Part shown: piece after piece, positions 18,146 to 26,650 of the stretch
How the letters are laid out: every line of letters starts with the position of its first letter
Numbering within the stretch: the first letter of the stretch is position 1
Assembly: GCA_025462725.1 (NCBI GenBank)
Contig: JAOAPE010000001.1
Coordinates: forward strand, 1-64,000
Length of the DNA: 64,000 nt
Direction of reading: 5' to 3'
From: Terriglobales bacterium
GTDB taxonomy: Bacteria; Acidobacteriota; Terriglobia; Terriglobales; Acidobacteriaceae
Made by a program: the position numbers and the translations under genes
The notes under the pieces: generated by a model
The model's input: the letters and a program-made list of their open reading frames with translations, nothing else
Told to the model about the DNA's origin: nothing
The model's database searches: none

Positions 18146-18517
18146 ATGTATCTGGAGTTCAAAGCATTTCTTCAGAAGTACAACGTCATGGCGCTGGCGA
18201 TAGCGTTCATTCTCGGCGCAGCCATCAGCAAAGTCGTCACCGCGATGGTCAATGACATGATTATGCCGCTCATCGGCGCCGCGGTGCCCAGCGGAGAATA
18301 CCGCCAGATGACCATGGAGGTGGGCAGCGTCAAATTCCTGGTTGGCGACTTCCTCGGCAATGTTGTTGATTTCGTGATCATCGCCTTCATCGTCTTCCTT
18401 ATCGGTAAAGCGCTCGTGAAACCCTCGCCTACACCGGAGACGAAGAGCTGCCCCGAGTGCACCGAAGTCATCGCCTCGGCAGCCAAACGATGTAAGTACT
18501 GCACCGCCACGCTCTGA
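18146..18517 (+). CDS. mscL: large-conductance mechanosensitive channel with C-terminal zinc ribbon
   Basis: A 123-residue MscL. The N-terminal helix and TM1 (FLQKYNVMALAIAFILGAAISKVVTAMVND) and TM2 (VVDFVIIAFIVFLIGKALVK) are typical of the pentameric osmotic-release valve. In place of the usual charged cytoplasmic helix there is a zinc ribbon, CPECTEVIASAAKRCKYC (two CxxC pairs). AAGGAGG precedes the start. It is a single gene closed by a strong terminator. The zinc ribbon could stabilise the cytoplasmic bundle; that is inference. Confidence 0.95.
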   Translation: MYLEFKAFLQKYNVMALAIAFILGAAISKVVTAMVNDMIMPLIGAAVPSGEYRQMTMEVGSVKFLVGDFLGNVVDFVIIAFIVFLIGKALVKPSPTPETKSCPECTEVIASAAKRCKYCTATL

Positions 18518-18530
18518 CTGCATAACAGCA

Positions 18531-18557
18531 AAAAGCCTCCCAGCAGGAGGCTTTTCC
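18531..18557 (+). terminator. rho-independent terminator after mscL
   Basis: AAAAGCCTCC (18531-18540) pairs perfectly with GGAGGCTTTT (18546-18555) around CAGCA. With A and T runs on both sides it can also act for rpmE, which converges from the other strand. Confidence 0.9.
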
Positions 18558-18583
18558 ACTGATTGTTTTTTCGAATCGCTGAA

Positions 18584-18808
18584 CTACTTGGCGGGGGCCT
18601 TCTCGCCCGGCTTTGCGTATTTCCGGCGGAAGCGCTCGACTCGTCCCGCAGTATCAACCAGCTTTTGTTTGCCGGTGAAGAACGGGTGGCAGTTGGAGCA
18701 GATTTCCACTGAGATGTCGCCTTTGTGCGTGGAACGCGTGGTGAAATTGCTGCCGCAGGCGCAATGCACCTTTATCGGCTCATATGTTGGATGAATGCCA
18801 GCCTTCAT
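18584..18808 (-). CDS. rpmE: 50S ribosomal protein L31
   Basis: A 74-residue L31 starting [11 protein letters not shown]. The zinc-binding cysteines are present (CACGSNF and CSNCHPF), so this is the C+ form that binds Zn2+. The tail [16 protein letters not shown] is typical. I start at 18808 with GGAAG upstream; the in-frame ATG eight codons earlier adds residues not seen in the family. L31 sits on the surface of the large ribosomal subunit. Confidence 0.96.
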   Translation of the reverse strand: MKAGIHPTYEPIKVHCACGSNFTTRSTHKGDISVEICSNCHPFFTGKQKLVDTAGRVERFRRKYAKPGEKAPAK

Positions 18809-19079
18809 GACTTCCCAAACCTCTCTTTGCAAAAGGTTATTTTACAGGAATGCTGCGGAATTCAGCAAGTTGTGCCCAAAGGCTGGTGCTATTCCCGGTC
18901 TGGCACAGCCCCACCGAGGAATTTCGCCCAATGCTGCAACCTACTCTGGATTTGCTTCATCTCATCCGCCAACTTGCGACATCGTTGGTGACTGCCACTC
19001 ATCCCCGAGAGGGCGTTACTGATTTATGAACAAGTGCACCGGTTTCTTGAGAATGAGAGTACGGAGGCTCTTATGATCC

Positions 19080-19268
19080 ATGACCTCGCGACGAAAGACA
19101 CCGATTGAATCCTCAAAGGACATCCGACTGAGATCCAAAGATCTCGTTGAAACGTCGGAGTCCATCCTAGCCATCACCAGTCAGCTGCTTGAAAGAGCAC
19201 GAAAACTTGTCCCCACAGTCAGGAAGAAGACTCACAAGCAAGCCATAGCCATGAAGCGCGCAGGATAG
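19080..19268 (+). CDS. small hypothetical protein
   Basis: A 62-residue basic protein with one amphipathic helical stretch (KDLVETSESILAITSQLLERARKLV). I recognise no family. Support comes from a GGAGG about 12 bases before the start and from a clean terminator immediately downstream on the same strand (19293-19317). It stands alone between rpmE and aceA. A competing ATG at 19073 would yield only ten codons. Confidence 0.5.
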   Translation: MTSRRKTPIESSKDIRLRSKDLVETSESILAITSQLLERARKLVPTVRKKTHKQAIAMKRAG

Positions 19269-19292
19269 GCGCAGAAAATCTCAGAAAGAAAC

Positions 19293-19317
19293 GGGCGCGA
19301 TCTCTCGCGCCCTTTCT
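19293..19317. terminator. terminator between small gene and aceA
   Basis: GGGCGCGA (19293-19300) and TCGCGCCC (19305-19312) form a perfect eight-pair stem with a TCTC loop, followed by TTTCTTC. The opposite strand also reads into a T-rich stretch, so it may end both the small gene and aceA. Confidence 0.85.
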
Positions 19318-19337
19318 TCATGCAGTCTGAGGAATCC

Positions 19338-20561
19338 CTAAACCACTTTCTCTTCTGACAACTCTTCCACGAACTCCTTACCCAACCTCGCAGCGTCATA
19401 CATCTTGCCCACCAGATGGTGGTAAGGAACGCCGGAGAAGAAGTGATGGCTCTTCGACGGGAAGTCCCCTCGGTCGTCCCATTCCTTTTTCTGCAACTCG
19501 ATGTATCCCTGCTCCTGGTTCTGGCTCATCTCCTGCAAGAGCACGCTCACGCCGTGCGCGTTCGCATGTTGCGCGCCCAACGTGATGAACAGGAACTTCA
19601 CGCCGAGGTCCGCAAGGTCAGTGAACTTCATCGGATTTGCATCATTGAACCACTTAAAGCTTGACGAATAGTTGAACGCAAAGTTCGCTTCCGGAAACCG
19701 TTTCCGGATCTCGTGGCTGAACTTCTCAACCGGGCCACGGTCTGCAGTCGAGAACTCGCACCACAACAGGTCCGGTATGCCGCTGTCCATGTACCGCAGT
19801 CCGCGTTCGATCGCCAAATCGATTCCCCGCGCCGACTCCGGCGCATCCACTGCGCTAACACCGTCCGTGCGGGCGATGATCACGAAATCAGGATTGCCGC
19901 AATCATTCGCCACTGCTCGCGCCATGCGCAATTTCCCGATCATCTCATTCGTCGGGATCAGCGCTTTTCCGCCGATATGTCCGCAGCGCTTCGGCAACAC
20001 TTGGTCTTCAAGGTGCGCCGCCGCCACGCCCGCCTGGACGTACAACTCGGTCGTCCGCTGCACGTTAAAGATGTTTCCGTAGCCGCCGTCCATGTCCACG
20101 ATCACCGGAGGAATATGCAGATGCTTTGGCGCAACTCCTTTTTCCGGATCGCCCACCGCTTGCGTGAGTTGGAACTTGCGCAATCCACTCACCGTCCGAC
20201 GCGCCGCATCAGCGATCTCTGGCCCAGAGTAGAGGTCCATGTCCGTGGTGCCCAGGTGTCCCATCGCAAACGAATATCCGCTGAAATAGACGGCTTTGAA
20301 TCCGTAATACATCACCAACTGCGCCGTCATTGGCTCATAGACGCCGGGGCCGAACAGGAACGGCTCCGTTTTCAGCAACTGACGCATGCGCGTGCTGGGG
20401 TGGACATTCCGGCTCGTCGGCACCTTGAATCCAGGCGGCAGCAAAGGAGAATCCATCAACTCCATCTCTTCCGCATTGCCATTGCGGTTCGTTGTGATTG
20501 GCTTAATGGAGACGGTCTTCCCGCTATTATCAGTGCCGTTCGCTTGTTCCTTTACGATCAT
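19338..20561 (-). CDS. aceA: isocitrate lyase
   Basis: A 407-residue ICL of the PEP mutase/ICL superfamily, cleaving isocitrate to succinate and glyoxylate. The signature loop is LPKRCGHIGGK, with the catalytic cysteine; substrate and metal regions include VDMDGGYGN, ARTDGVSA and NYSSSFKW. The N-terminal 35 residues are a variable extension. AGAGG lies seven bases before the ATG. It lies downstream of malate synthase on the same strand with a 190-bp gap that holds a dispersed repeat, so the two may share a transcript. Together they form the glyoxylate shunt. Confidence 0.96.
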   Translation of the reverse strand: MIVKEQANGTDNSGKTVSIKPITTNRNGNAEEMELMDSPLLPPGFKVPTSRNVHPSTRMRQLLKTEPFLFGPGVYEPMTAQLVMYYGFKAVYFSGYSFAMGHLGTTDMDLYSGPEIADAARRTVSGLRKFQLTQAVGDPEKGVAPKHLHIPPVIVDMDGGYGNIFNVQRTTELYVQAGVAAAHLEDQVLPKRCGHIGGKALIPTNEMIGKLRMARAVANDCGNPDFVIIARTDGVSAVDAPESARGIDLAIERGLRYMDSGIPDLLWCEFSTADRGPVEKFSHEIRKRFPEANFAFNYSSSFKWFNDANPMKFTDLADLGVKFLFITLGAQHANAHGVSVLLQEMSQNQEQGYIELQKKEWDDRGDFPSKSHHFFSGVPYHHLVGKMYDAARLGKEFVEELSEEKVV

Positions 20562-20621
20562 GTGATTGCCTCTTTAATTTCGAACTTAAACTTTATATTT
20601 CCTTAAGCCTTTGCCTTCGCT

Positions 20622-20720
20622 TCTAAATCCGCGTTCATCTGCGTCCATCAGCGGCTTAAAGCACTTGCCTTCGCTCTATCCGTCTTTGATCTGTCTTTAT
20701 CCGCGGTTAGCTTTTGCCGG
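20622..20720. repeat. dispersed CGCGTTCATC/CGCGGTTAG repeat
   Basis: The aceB-aceA spacer contains ATCCGCGTTCATCTGCGTCC (20627-20646), a CAGCGGCTTAAAG end and then CTTTATCCGCGGTTAGC (20696-20712). Closely similar strings occur at about 44970-45003, 49968-50000, 52013-52080, 58157-58190, 60180-60260 and 63700-63720, always outside genes. It is a short non-coding dispersed repeat family of this genome. Confidence 0.7.
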
Positions 20721-20750
20721 CCTTTGATTTAACTGACAGCTGATAGCCTT

Positions 20751-22355
20751 TCATATCGGATCAAACTCGTGATTCAAAATCATCGCCTCGCTGATCTGTC
20801 GCGCGCGAGTAAACGTCTCAGGTGTTCCTAGGTCTTTGCCGGGCGCGCCCAAGATCCTTTCCAACTCCTCATCAAACAGACGCGTAACGAATTCCGGTGT
20901 GTGATTCACAGGCTTTCCTTCAGATTCGTCCATGACTTCCACCGAATCCGCGTGCCGCATTCTCTGCGCAATCATTAGCCGATAGATCCTGTCGGTCGCC
21001 AAATCTTCCATGTAGCCATCGAGCAGGCTCGCGCCTTTTCCATTCAGCACGCCATTGCGATACCGGATGACCGTCCTGATCGCCGCCCGCGTTCCTGCCA
21101 AAGTTCGTTTTCCTACGCCGCTCGGCGCAGGCCGCAGATCTGGATACCGCGTCTTGCCCGTATCCGGCGCTCCAGTGGGATTGCCCAATTGGTTCGGCAC
21201 AGGAAACTGCTCCACAGCGATCGCGTTCTGGTCGGGATGCCCCGTCCACGCGCCATCCATCCCGCAGTTCGCTTCGTTCTTTTTGTCTTTCGCCAGCACG
21301 TCAAGCGCGCGCGCGTTCAGCTCAGCATCTTCGCGGCTGGGATACAGCGCCGTCATTCCGCCGATGGCGAGCGCTCCCCGCCGATGACACACAGACGGGA
21401 TCAGTTCGCGCAAGTTCTGGAAGAAAAGCACATCGTGCGGAATCGTATTGCGATCCGGCAGAACCCACTCCGGATTTTCAAAGTTGAAATGGATAAGGCT
21501 GGCCATGTAGTCCCACCGGCCAAGGTTCAGTCCAACGATATGGTCGCGCAGGTTGTAGAGAAACTCTTCGATCTGGTACGCCAGCGGATGCGCCTCAACC
21601 AGTGCCATGCACTTTATGTAGTTCGACTCCCATCCTTTTTCATGCGCAATGCGCTTGAACAGGTCAGCCCACCACAACGCCTCTTCAGCCGACTCCGATT
21701 TCGGAATGTATATGCACAGCGGATGCTTCAGTTCCGCCGCGTCCAGCTCATACACCAGCCGCGCGACATCATATAAAGATGCCGACGTCAGCTCATTGCC
21801 CCCGCCGAACCCGCCACGCTGGCTTAAATGCAATCCGCGTGCCCGGGTGAAGATCACCGTCGCACTCGGCTTGATTGCCACTTCGGTATTCCGTTTCTTG
21901 TCGAAGTAGGTGAGCTTGCCGCGCAGCGCCTGGTGAACATTGGACACCCCCGCTTGCAGGTTCTCCCAGTTGTTCGCCATGGAATCTTCAAGGTCAAGCA
22001 TCACGCCCGGCGCACCGGAGTTCAGCATCTTCACGCAAAGTTCCGCGTCGTCCGCCGGACCAGTCATCTGGTTCCGCTGATCTTTCACAAAATGTGGCAG
22101 CTCGATTTTCCAATTTGAACTGATCGCGTCAGACAGCGGCAGATATTCCGGCAGCCGTCCCGTGTGAGAGTTTTTCAGAACGGCTTTGCGTTTTGCGATC
22201 AGCTCTTGCTGCCAGGGAGTGAAACGGGAGTGCAGAGGTGCGTAGAATTTTGCGAATCCTGCCGAAATCTCAGCCGATGCCGGCGCAGTCTGAATGGCAA
22301 ACCCGTGCAGGTCTGCCAACTTGCGCTGCGTCTCTCCGGCTGCCTCTACTGTCAT
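20751..22355 (-). CDS. aceB: malate synthase A
   Basis: A 534-residue malate synthase of the A type, condensing glyoxylate with acetyl-CoA. Core motifs are LDLEDSMANNWENLQAG, VIFTRARGLHL, LNLGRWDYM with FNFENPEWVLPDR, and GMDGAWTGHPDQNAIA. The first 40 residues are variable. It is the proximal gene of the aceB-aceA pair. A 9-bp dyad (22419-22440) lies 64 bp before the start and is a good candidate operator for the shunt genes. Confidence 0.96.
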   Translation of the reverse strand: MTVEAAGETQRKLADLHGFAIQTAPASAEISAGFAKFYAPLHSRFTPWQQELIAKRKAVLKNSHTGRLPEYLPLSDAISSNWKIELPHFVKDQRNQMTGPADDAELCVKMLNSGAPGVMLDLEDSMANNWENLQAGVSNVHQALRGKLTYFDKKRNTEVAIKPSATVIFTRARGLHLSQRGGFGGGNELTSASLYDVARLVYELDAAELKHPLCIYIPKSESAEEALWWADLFKRIAHEKGWESNYIKCMALVEAHPLAYQIEEFLYNLRDHIVGLNLGRWDYMASLIHFNFENPEWVLPDRNTIPHDVLFFQNLRELIPSVCHRRGALAIGGMTALYPSREDAELNARALDVLAKDKKNEANCGMDGAWTGHPDQNAIAVEQFPVPNQLGNPTGAPDTGKTRYPDLRPAPSGVGKRTLAGTRAAIRTVIRYRNGVLNGKGASLLDGYMEDLATDRIYRLMIAQRMRHADSVEVMDESEGKPVNHTPEFVTRLFDEELERILGAPGKDLGTPETFTRARQISEAMILNHEFDPI

Positions 22356-22418
22356 TTCTGGGCCTCTAGAACGAATGAATTAGAAACCAAGTGGCTGAAG
22401 AAGGATGCTCGCACTGAC

Positions 22419-22440
22419 TGTTGTGCAATCCTGCACAACA
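22419..22440. promoter_or_regulatory. palindromic operator candidate upstream of aceB
   Basis: TGTTGTGCA and TGCACAACA are exact inverted copies around ATCC. The site lies 64 bp before aceB and about 120 bp before the divergent dnaC-like gene. Regulators of acetate and glyoxylate genes in other phyla (for example RamB/ScfR type) bind TGCA-containing sites, but the protein acting here is unknown. Confidence 0.5.
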
Positions 22441-22512
22441 ACTTTGCTTGGCACTATAGCAACCGTCAGCGTGATAACGTAGCTAATAAAACGTGGACGA
22501 ACGTTTGTTTAA

Positions 22513-22547
22513 AAAGTAACTACCGGGCACGTGATCGAAGTTACTTT
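22513..22547 (+). promoter_or_regulatory. inverted repeat before dnaC-like gene
   Basis: AAAGTAAC (22513-22520) and GTTACTTT (22540-22547) are exact inverted copies spaced by 19 bp. They end 14 bp before the ATG of the dnaC-like gene, overlapping the expected RBS region, so the dyad could act as an operator or as a leader hairpin. Confidence 0.4.
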
Positions 22548-22561
22548 GGGAATCTGGTTTA

Positions 22562-23374
22562 ATGGCCACAATGAATACAGAATGTGCAGTTTGCGGCGGC
22601 ACCGGGTGGAAGACTCTGCCTGCCGAGTCCGCGCCGGCGGGCGAGAAGAAGAAGTCGCCGCAGGTCACGCGCTGCGATTGCCGCGTCAGCGCAAAATTCG
22701 AGAAACTCCTCGCGAATGCTCGCATCCCGAAACGCTACGACGACCGGGAGCTCTCAAATTTCCGCATTGAAGTCAACGGAAAGCATCTAAGCACTCTAGC
22801 CAAGGCGAGGCTCCGCGCCGAACATTACGTTGAAGAGTACCCTGCGATCGAACCTCCCGGACTCATTCTCACCGGAAATTCCGGCACAGGAAAGACGCAT
22901 CTCGCTATTGGCATCATTAAGGAGTTGACCAAGAAAGGCATCGACTGCGTTTTTGCTGACTTCAGGGATCTTCTCAAGCAGGTTCGGCAGACCTACAATT
23001 CGCAGACGAGCAACACGGAAATGTCTACTTTGAAACCGTTTCTTACCGCCGAGGTGCTGGTTCTCGACGACATCGGCGCAGAGAAAGATTCCGAGTGGGT
23101 GGAAGAAACCGTGGGATACATCTTGAACGACCGCTACAACAATAAGAAAGCCGTCATATTGACCACGAATCTCGCGAACCTTGCGCCAACAATGTCGCGG
23201 AGTACCGAACCGGTAGACAACTTTTCCAAAGCACGAAGAGCGATGAAACAAGAATCGCTCGGTGATCGTGTAGGACAACGCATTTGGTCGCGTCTCGCCG
23301 AAATGTGCACAGTGGTTGAGATTGAGTCAGACATCGATTACCGCCGCAAAGACAAAGCTCAAGCTGGACAGTAA
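22562..23374 (+). CDS. DnaC/IstB-like AAA+ ATPase with zinc-finger N-terminus
   Basis: A 270-residue ATPase of the DnaC/DnaI/IstB group. The N-terminus has a CxxC (CAVCGGTGW) and a CDC, probably a zinc site. Walker A is GNSGTGKTH, Walker B VLVLDDIGAE, sensor 1 ILTTN, and a C-terminal arginine-rich segment GDRVGQRIWSRL is present. Chromosomal copies of this form usually serve as helicase loaders rather than IS21 helpers, and no istA-like gene is adjacent. Its stop overlaps the start of the DUF4184 gene by one base, so the two are translationally coupled. Confidence 0.88.
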   Translation: MATMNTECAVCGGTGWKTLPAESAPAGEKKKSPQVTRCDCRVSAKFEKLLANARIPKRYDDRELSNFRIEVNGKHLSTLAKARLRAEHYVEEYPAIEPPGLILTGNSGTGKTHLAIGIIKELTKKGIDCVFADFRDLLKQVRQTYNSQTSNTEMSTLKPFLTAEVLVLDDIGAEKDSEWVEETVGYILNDRYNNKKAVILTTNLANLAPTMSRSTEPVDNFSKARRAMKQESLGDRVGQRIWSRLAEMCTVVEIESDIDYRRKDKAQAGQ

Positions 23375-24171
23375 TGCCCTTCACCTTTTCACATGCCGCT
23401 GCCGTGGTTCCCATCCGCAAATACGGAGTCCTCTCCGCACTCGTGTTGGGCAGCTTCATGCCTGATCTGCCCTATTTCGTTCCCCGGCTCACGCTCGGCA
23501 GCTACGGCCACACCCTCCCCGGCCTCTTCCTTTTCTGCTTGCCCGCCGGACTCGTCGCCCTATGGATATTCCACGCCTTCATCAAGCGCCCCATGATCGC
23601 GCTGTTTCCGCTCTCACATCAGCAGAAGCTCATCCCTGCGGCGCAAGGTTTTACATTTTTCCCGCTCAAGCACATGGGCATGATTGCCTTGTCGGTCCTC
23701 ATCGGCGCGGCCAGCCACATCACTTGGGATTTGTTCACGCATGACGAAAGCTGGCTCGCAGAGCGGGTTCCGCTTCTCCAGACGCAATTCACCGTCTTCG
23801 CCGGACACACATACGCGCTCGCGATATTGCTACAGCACCTCAGCAGCATCTTCGGCCTCGTCATCGTCACATATTATTACTTCCGATGGCTGCGAAATTC
23901 GCCCTCTCTTGAATCCGTATCTACGCCACACCTTCCAACCTATGCGCGCGTCCTGCTGCTGGTCACGTGCGCTGTGGGAGTCATACTCCCCACCATTGCC
24001 CGCCTTATGCTCAATCCCTGGTTCTGGAAGTACGGACGCCTCGGCTTCCTGGCCAACAGCGTGATTGCGGGATTAAAGATGATGACTTTGGAAGTCCTGC
24101 TCTTCAGCTTTGTTTGGCATTTTGCGAACCGCGTCCGGCAACGCGCTCCCCAGCAGCCGGTTTCCGACTAA
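23374..24171 (+). CDS. DUF4184 family membrane protein
   Basis: A 265-residue integral membrane protein with about six hydrophobic segments. The DUF4184 hallmarks are MPFTFSHAAAVVP at the N-terminus, GSFMPDLPYF, and ASHITWDLFTHDES, with conserved His/Asp residues near the membrane face that resemble the metal-dependent hydrolase (YfhO/YdjM-like) arrangement. Function is unknown. The ATG overlaps the TAA of the dnaC-like gene, and the uvrC-like gene starts 39 bases after its stop. Confidence 0.85.
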   Translation: MPFTFSHAAAVVPIRKYGVLSALVLGSFMPDLPYFVPRLTLGSYGHTLPGLFLFCLPAGLVALWIFHAFIKRPMIALFPLSHQQKLIPAAQGFTFFPLKHMGMIALSVLIGAASHITWDLFTHDESWLAERVPLLQTQFTVFAGHTYALAILLQHLSSIFGLVIVTYYYFRWLRNSPSLESVSTPHLPTYARVLLLVTCAVGVILPTIARLMLNPWFWKYGRLGFLANSVIAGLKMMTLEVLLFSFVWHFANRVRQRAPQQPVSD

Positions 24172-24210
24172 GCACTCCTGCTCGTCCTCACAACCCGATA
24201 ACATGAGATT

Positions 24211-25455
24211 GTGCTGTCGCACTCCATTCCGTTCTCGCCGGAACGCGATACAGAGCTCTTCGCCCGCATCCCGTCTGCGGGCGGCGTCTTCTTGCTGCGT
24301 GGACACGATCCGCAAGCCGAGCCTTACATCACCAAAACTGCCAACCTGCGCCGCCGCATCATGCGCCTGCTCGCGCCCACCGAGGGACAAAGTAAACGTC
24401 TGAACTTGCGCGACCGCTGTGCTGAGATCCAGTTCTCACAAACCGGTTCGGATTTCGAGAACATCGTCTTGCTCTACCGCGTGCTGCGTGCCGCGTTCCC
24501 TGAAACCTACAACAAACGCCTGCGACTCAATCTCTCCCCGCTCATCCGCCTGCATTGGGAGAACGCCTACCCACGAGCCTACGTGACGCGCAAACTTGGA
24601 CGCACTGGCACTGACGGCAAATCGCTCTACTTCGGCCCTTTCCGCTCGCGCGCCATCGCTGAAAAATACCTCAATGACACGCTCGACCTCTTCAAGTCCC
24701 GCCGATGCACCTTTGAACTCGCGCCTGATCCCGCCTTCCCCGGCTGTATCTATTCCGAAATGAAGATGTGTTTGGCCCCGTGCTTCAAGGGCTGCACCGA
24801 TGAGGAATACGCCGCCGAGGTCCGCCGCGTGCAGCAGTTCCTTGAGAGTGGCGGCGAATCTCTGATTTCCGAACTCTCCGCCGAGCGTGACAAAGCTTCC
24901 GCCGATCTCGACTTTGAAGCCGCAGCCGCACTCCACACGCGAGTAGAAAAAGTAAAAGGGGTTAGCAAGGAATCAGACGAGATCGTTCAACGCATCGATC
25001 AACTCGACGCAATCATCATCCAGCCTTCATCAACGCCAGATACAGTTTCGTTGTTTCGATTCGCCGAAGGCCAGATCATCGGCCCTATGGAATTTTCCGT
25101 GCTCGGCATGGCACATGCGCAGCAAGCCGGCTCATCCTCGTTCTATGCTCAACCTTTGATGATGCAGCCAACACCACTCGACCAGAATTCAGAAACCGTC
25201 ACCACCGAAGCTCCGAAACCTGAAGCTCGCCTCAAAGACACGATCCAATCACTGCAATCCACGGGCAAACCTTCAGTCACCGCCCAAGCCGAGCAATTGG
25301 CGATCCTGAAACGTTGGTACTACCGCAGCAGCCGCACTGGCGAAATATTCTTCCGAGAACCGAACGCGGATTTCCCCTGGCGCAGGATTTTGAACGGTGT
25401 CTCACGGGTGTTCTTGCGCGAGAAGGCACAGAGGGCGGAACCAACTCCTTCGTGA
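24211..25455 (+). CDS. UvrC-like protein lacking the C-terminal nuclease
   Basis: A 414-residue UvrC homologue. The N-terminal GIY-YIG region is recognisable but altered: GVFLLRGHDPQAEPYITKTANLRRRI, with YITK where YVGK is expected, while the helix arginine is kept. The cysteine cluster typical of UvrC follows (CTFELAP, CIYSEMKMCLAPCFKGC), and then a UVR-type helical segment (SADLDFEAAAALHTRVEKV). The RNase H-like endonuclease and helix-hairpin-helix domains are absent; the C-terminal part has no family I know. The GTG start gives the full GIY domain. It may be a Cho-like or accessory repair protein. Confidence 0.8.
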   Translation: MLSHSIPFSPERDTELFARIPSAGGVFLLRGHDPQAEPYITKTANLRRRIMRLLAPTEGQSKRLNLRDRCAEIQFSQTGSDFENIVLLYRVLRAAFPETYNKRLRLNLSPLIRLHWENAYPRAYVTRKLGRTGTDGKSLYFGPFRSRAIAEKYLNDTLDLFKSRRCTFELAPDPAFPGCIYSEMKMCLAPCFKGCTDEEYAAEVRRVQQFLESGGESLISELSAERDKASADLDFEAAAALHTRVEKVKGVSKESDEIVQRIDQLDAIIIQPSSTPDTVSLFRFAEGQIIGPMEFSVLGMAHAQQAGSSSFYAQPLMMQPTPLDQNSETVTTEAPKPEARLKDTIQSLQSTGKPSVTAQAEQLAILKRWYYRSSRTGEIFFREPNADFPWRRILNGVSRVFLREKAQRAEPTPS

Positions 25456-25527
25456 GACCTTCGTGTCCTTCGTGTGAAAAGATTTAGGCGTGCTCCGTTA
25501 CACGAACTACAAACGACGACCTGCGAA

Positions 25528-26643
25528 CTACCGGCCCTTCCCCACCACTTCCAAAATCCGCTGCCCTGCCACGGGCACCGCTTGCTTGTAATCTTTTCCT
25601 AAGAACGCCGCCAGTGTCGCTGTGATCTGGCTCTGTGTGACCGACTTCAATTGCGAACGCTCGCCCATCGCAGAAGTGTCCGGACCCATGACGGCGATCC
25701 AGATATTCTCGGCACCGTCAGTTCCTTCACCGTGGTACTTCCAGTCCTTGCCGCTTCCGCGTCCGTGATCAGTGGTGATGATGAATGTCGTGGCATCGCG
25801 ATACTCCGGCATCCCCTGCATCGTCTTCCACAGCTCGGCGATGAAATGATCCACGTTGTGCGCCGAACGAAGTGTCTGGTCGTAGCGGACCTTGTGTGCC
25901 CACTCATCCGTCTCGCCATAGCCCACGAACAAAACTCTCGGATGCTGCCGCTGAATGTTGTCCATCACCGCAGCTTGAAGAAACGAATCGTACAGAAGGT
26001 CATCCCAAAGGCGGGTAGTGTTGGTATAGAGATCGTTTAGCAGAGCCTGTGCCGGCGTGAGTTTTCCGCTCGCAGCAAGCGGCAACTCCCATCCGCCGCG
26101 GATGAGGAATCCCGCACGTTCGCGGTTGAATATTCTCGGAAATGCATCCCACGTTCCAAAAGCTGCGACGCGGCCGTGAAACTCCGGCAACTGGTTCAGC
26201 CACTCGAAGACCGTAACATTTGGATTTGGCCCGTAGTCGTTGCTCTTGATCCGCGCATCCGCATGGCCAGTGAACATCTCGTTGTATCCGGGATAGGAAA
26301 ACTTCAGTCCGTTTGTCACCGTTGCAAAGCTTTGTTTATCACGGTTGCCATAGATCTGGCCCTTGCGCGCGACCTCGCCCCAAATAAAAGGAAGCAGCGC
26401 CTGACGACTCTCATTAGCGCTGTCCCTCGCGAAGTCTTTGCGCAGTCCCCGCACGTCCTCGACTCCGTTCTCTTTGTTCATCAGGCTCTGATCGGCTCCA
26501 TGGAAAACCTCTTGCCATCGCAGCCCGTCAGTGACGATCAAGACCACGTTGCGTGTCTTCAACTCCTGCGCATACGCGGTGGAGAAGGAAACGAGCGCTA
26601 ACGTGAAGATCAACTTCCAGCTATGACCAAATCTCAACATCAA
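25528..26643 (-). CDS. secreted alkaline-phosphatase-superfamily hydrolase
   Basis: A 371-residue protein with a signal peptide (LIFTLALVSFSTAYAQ). Metal and nucleophile elements of the alkaline phosphatase/sulfatase superfamily are visible: VVLIVTDGLRWQEVF (Asp and neighbouring polar residue), a mid-protein GYGETDEWAH, and TTDHGRGSGKDWKYHG near the end, matching the DHG metal-binding site. The substrate (phosphodiester, phosphomonoester or sulfate) cannot be told. The product should be periplasmic or extracellular. It is the last gene before a convergent space behind the uvrC-like gene. Confidence 0.82.
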   Translation of the reverse strand: MMLRFGHSWKLIFTLALVSFSTAYAQELKTRNVVLIVTDGLRWQEVFHGADQSLMNKENGVEDVRGLRKDFARDSANESRQALLPFIWGEVARKGQIYGNRDKQSFATVTNGLKFSYPGYNEMFTGHADARIKSNDYGPNPNVTVFEWLNQLPEFHGRVAAFGTWDAFPRIFNRERAGFLIRGGWELPLAASGKLTPAQALLNDLYTNTTRLWDDLLYDSFLQAAVMDNIQRQHPRVLFVGYGETDEWAHKVRYDQTLRSAHNVDHFIAELWKTMQGMPEYRDATTFIITTDHGRGSGKDWKYHGEGTDGAENIWIAVMGPDTSAMGERSQLKSVTQSQITATLAAFLGKDYKQAVPVAGQRILEVVGKGR

Positions 26644-26650
26644 CTGTCCT

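Noticed and set aside
19713-20606. A 297-codon plus-strand frame.
   Set aside because: Antisense to aceA, His/Arg-rich without any motif; aceA is certain.
22562-23374. The DnaC-like gene as an IS21 istB.
   Set aside because: No istA, no terminal repeats, and an N-terminal zinc-finger-like extension; it is coupled to a DUF4184 gene.
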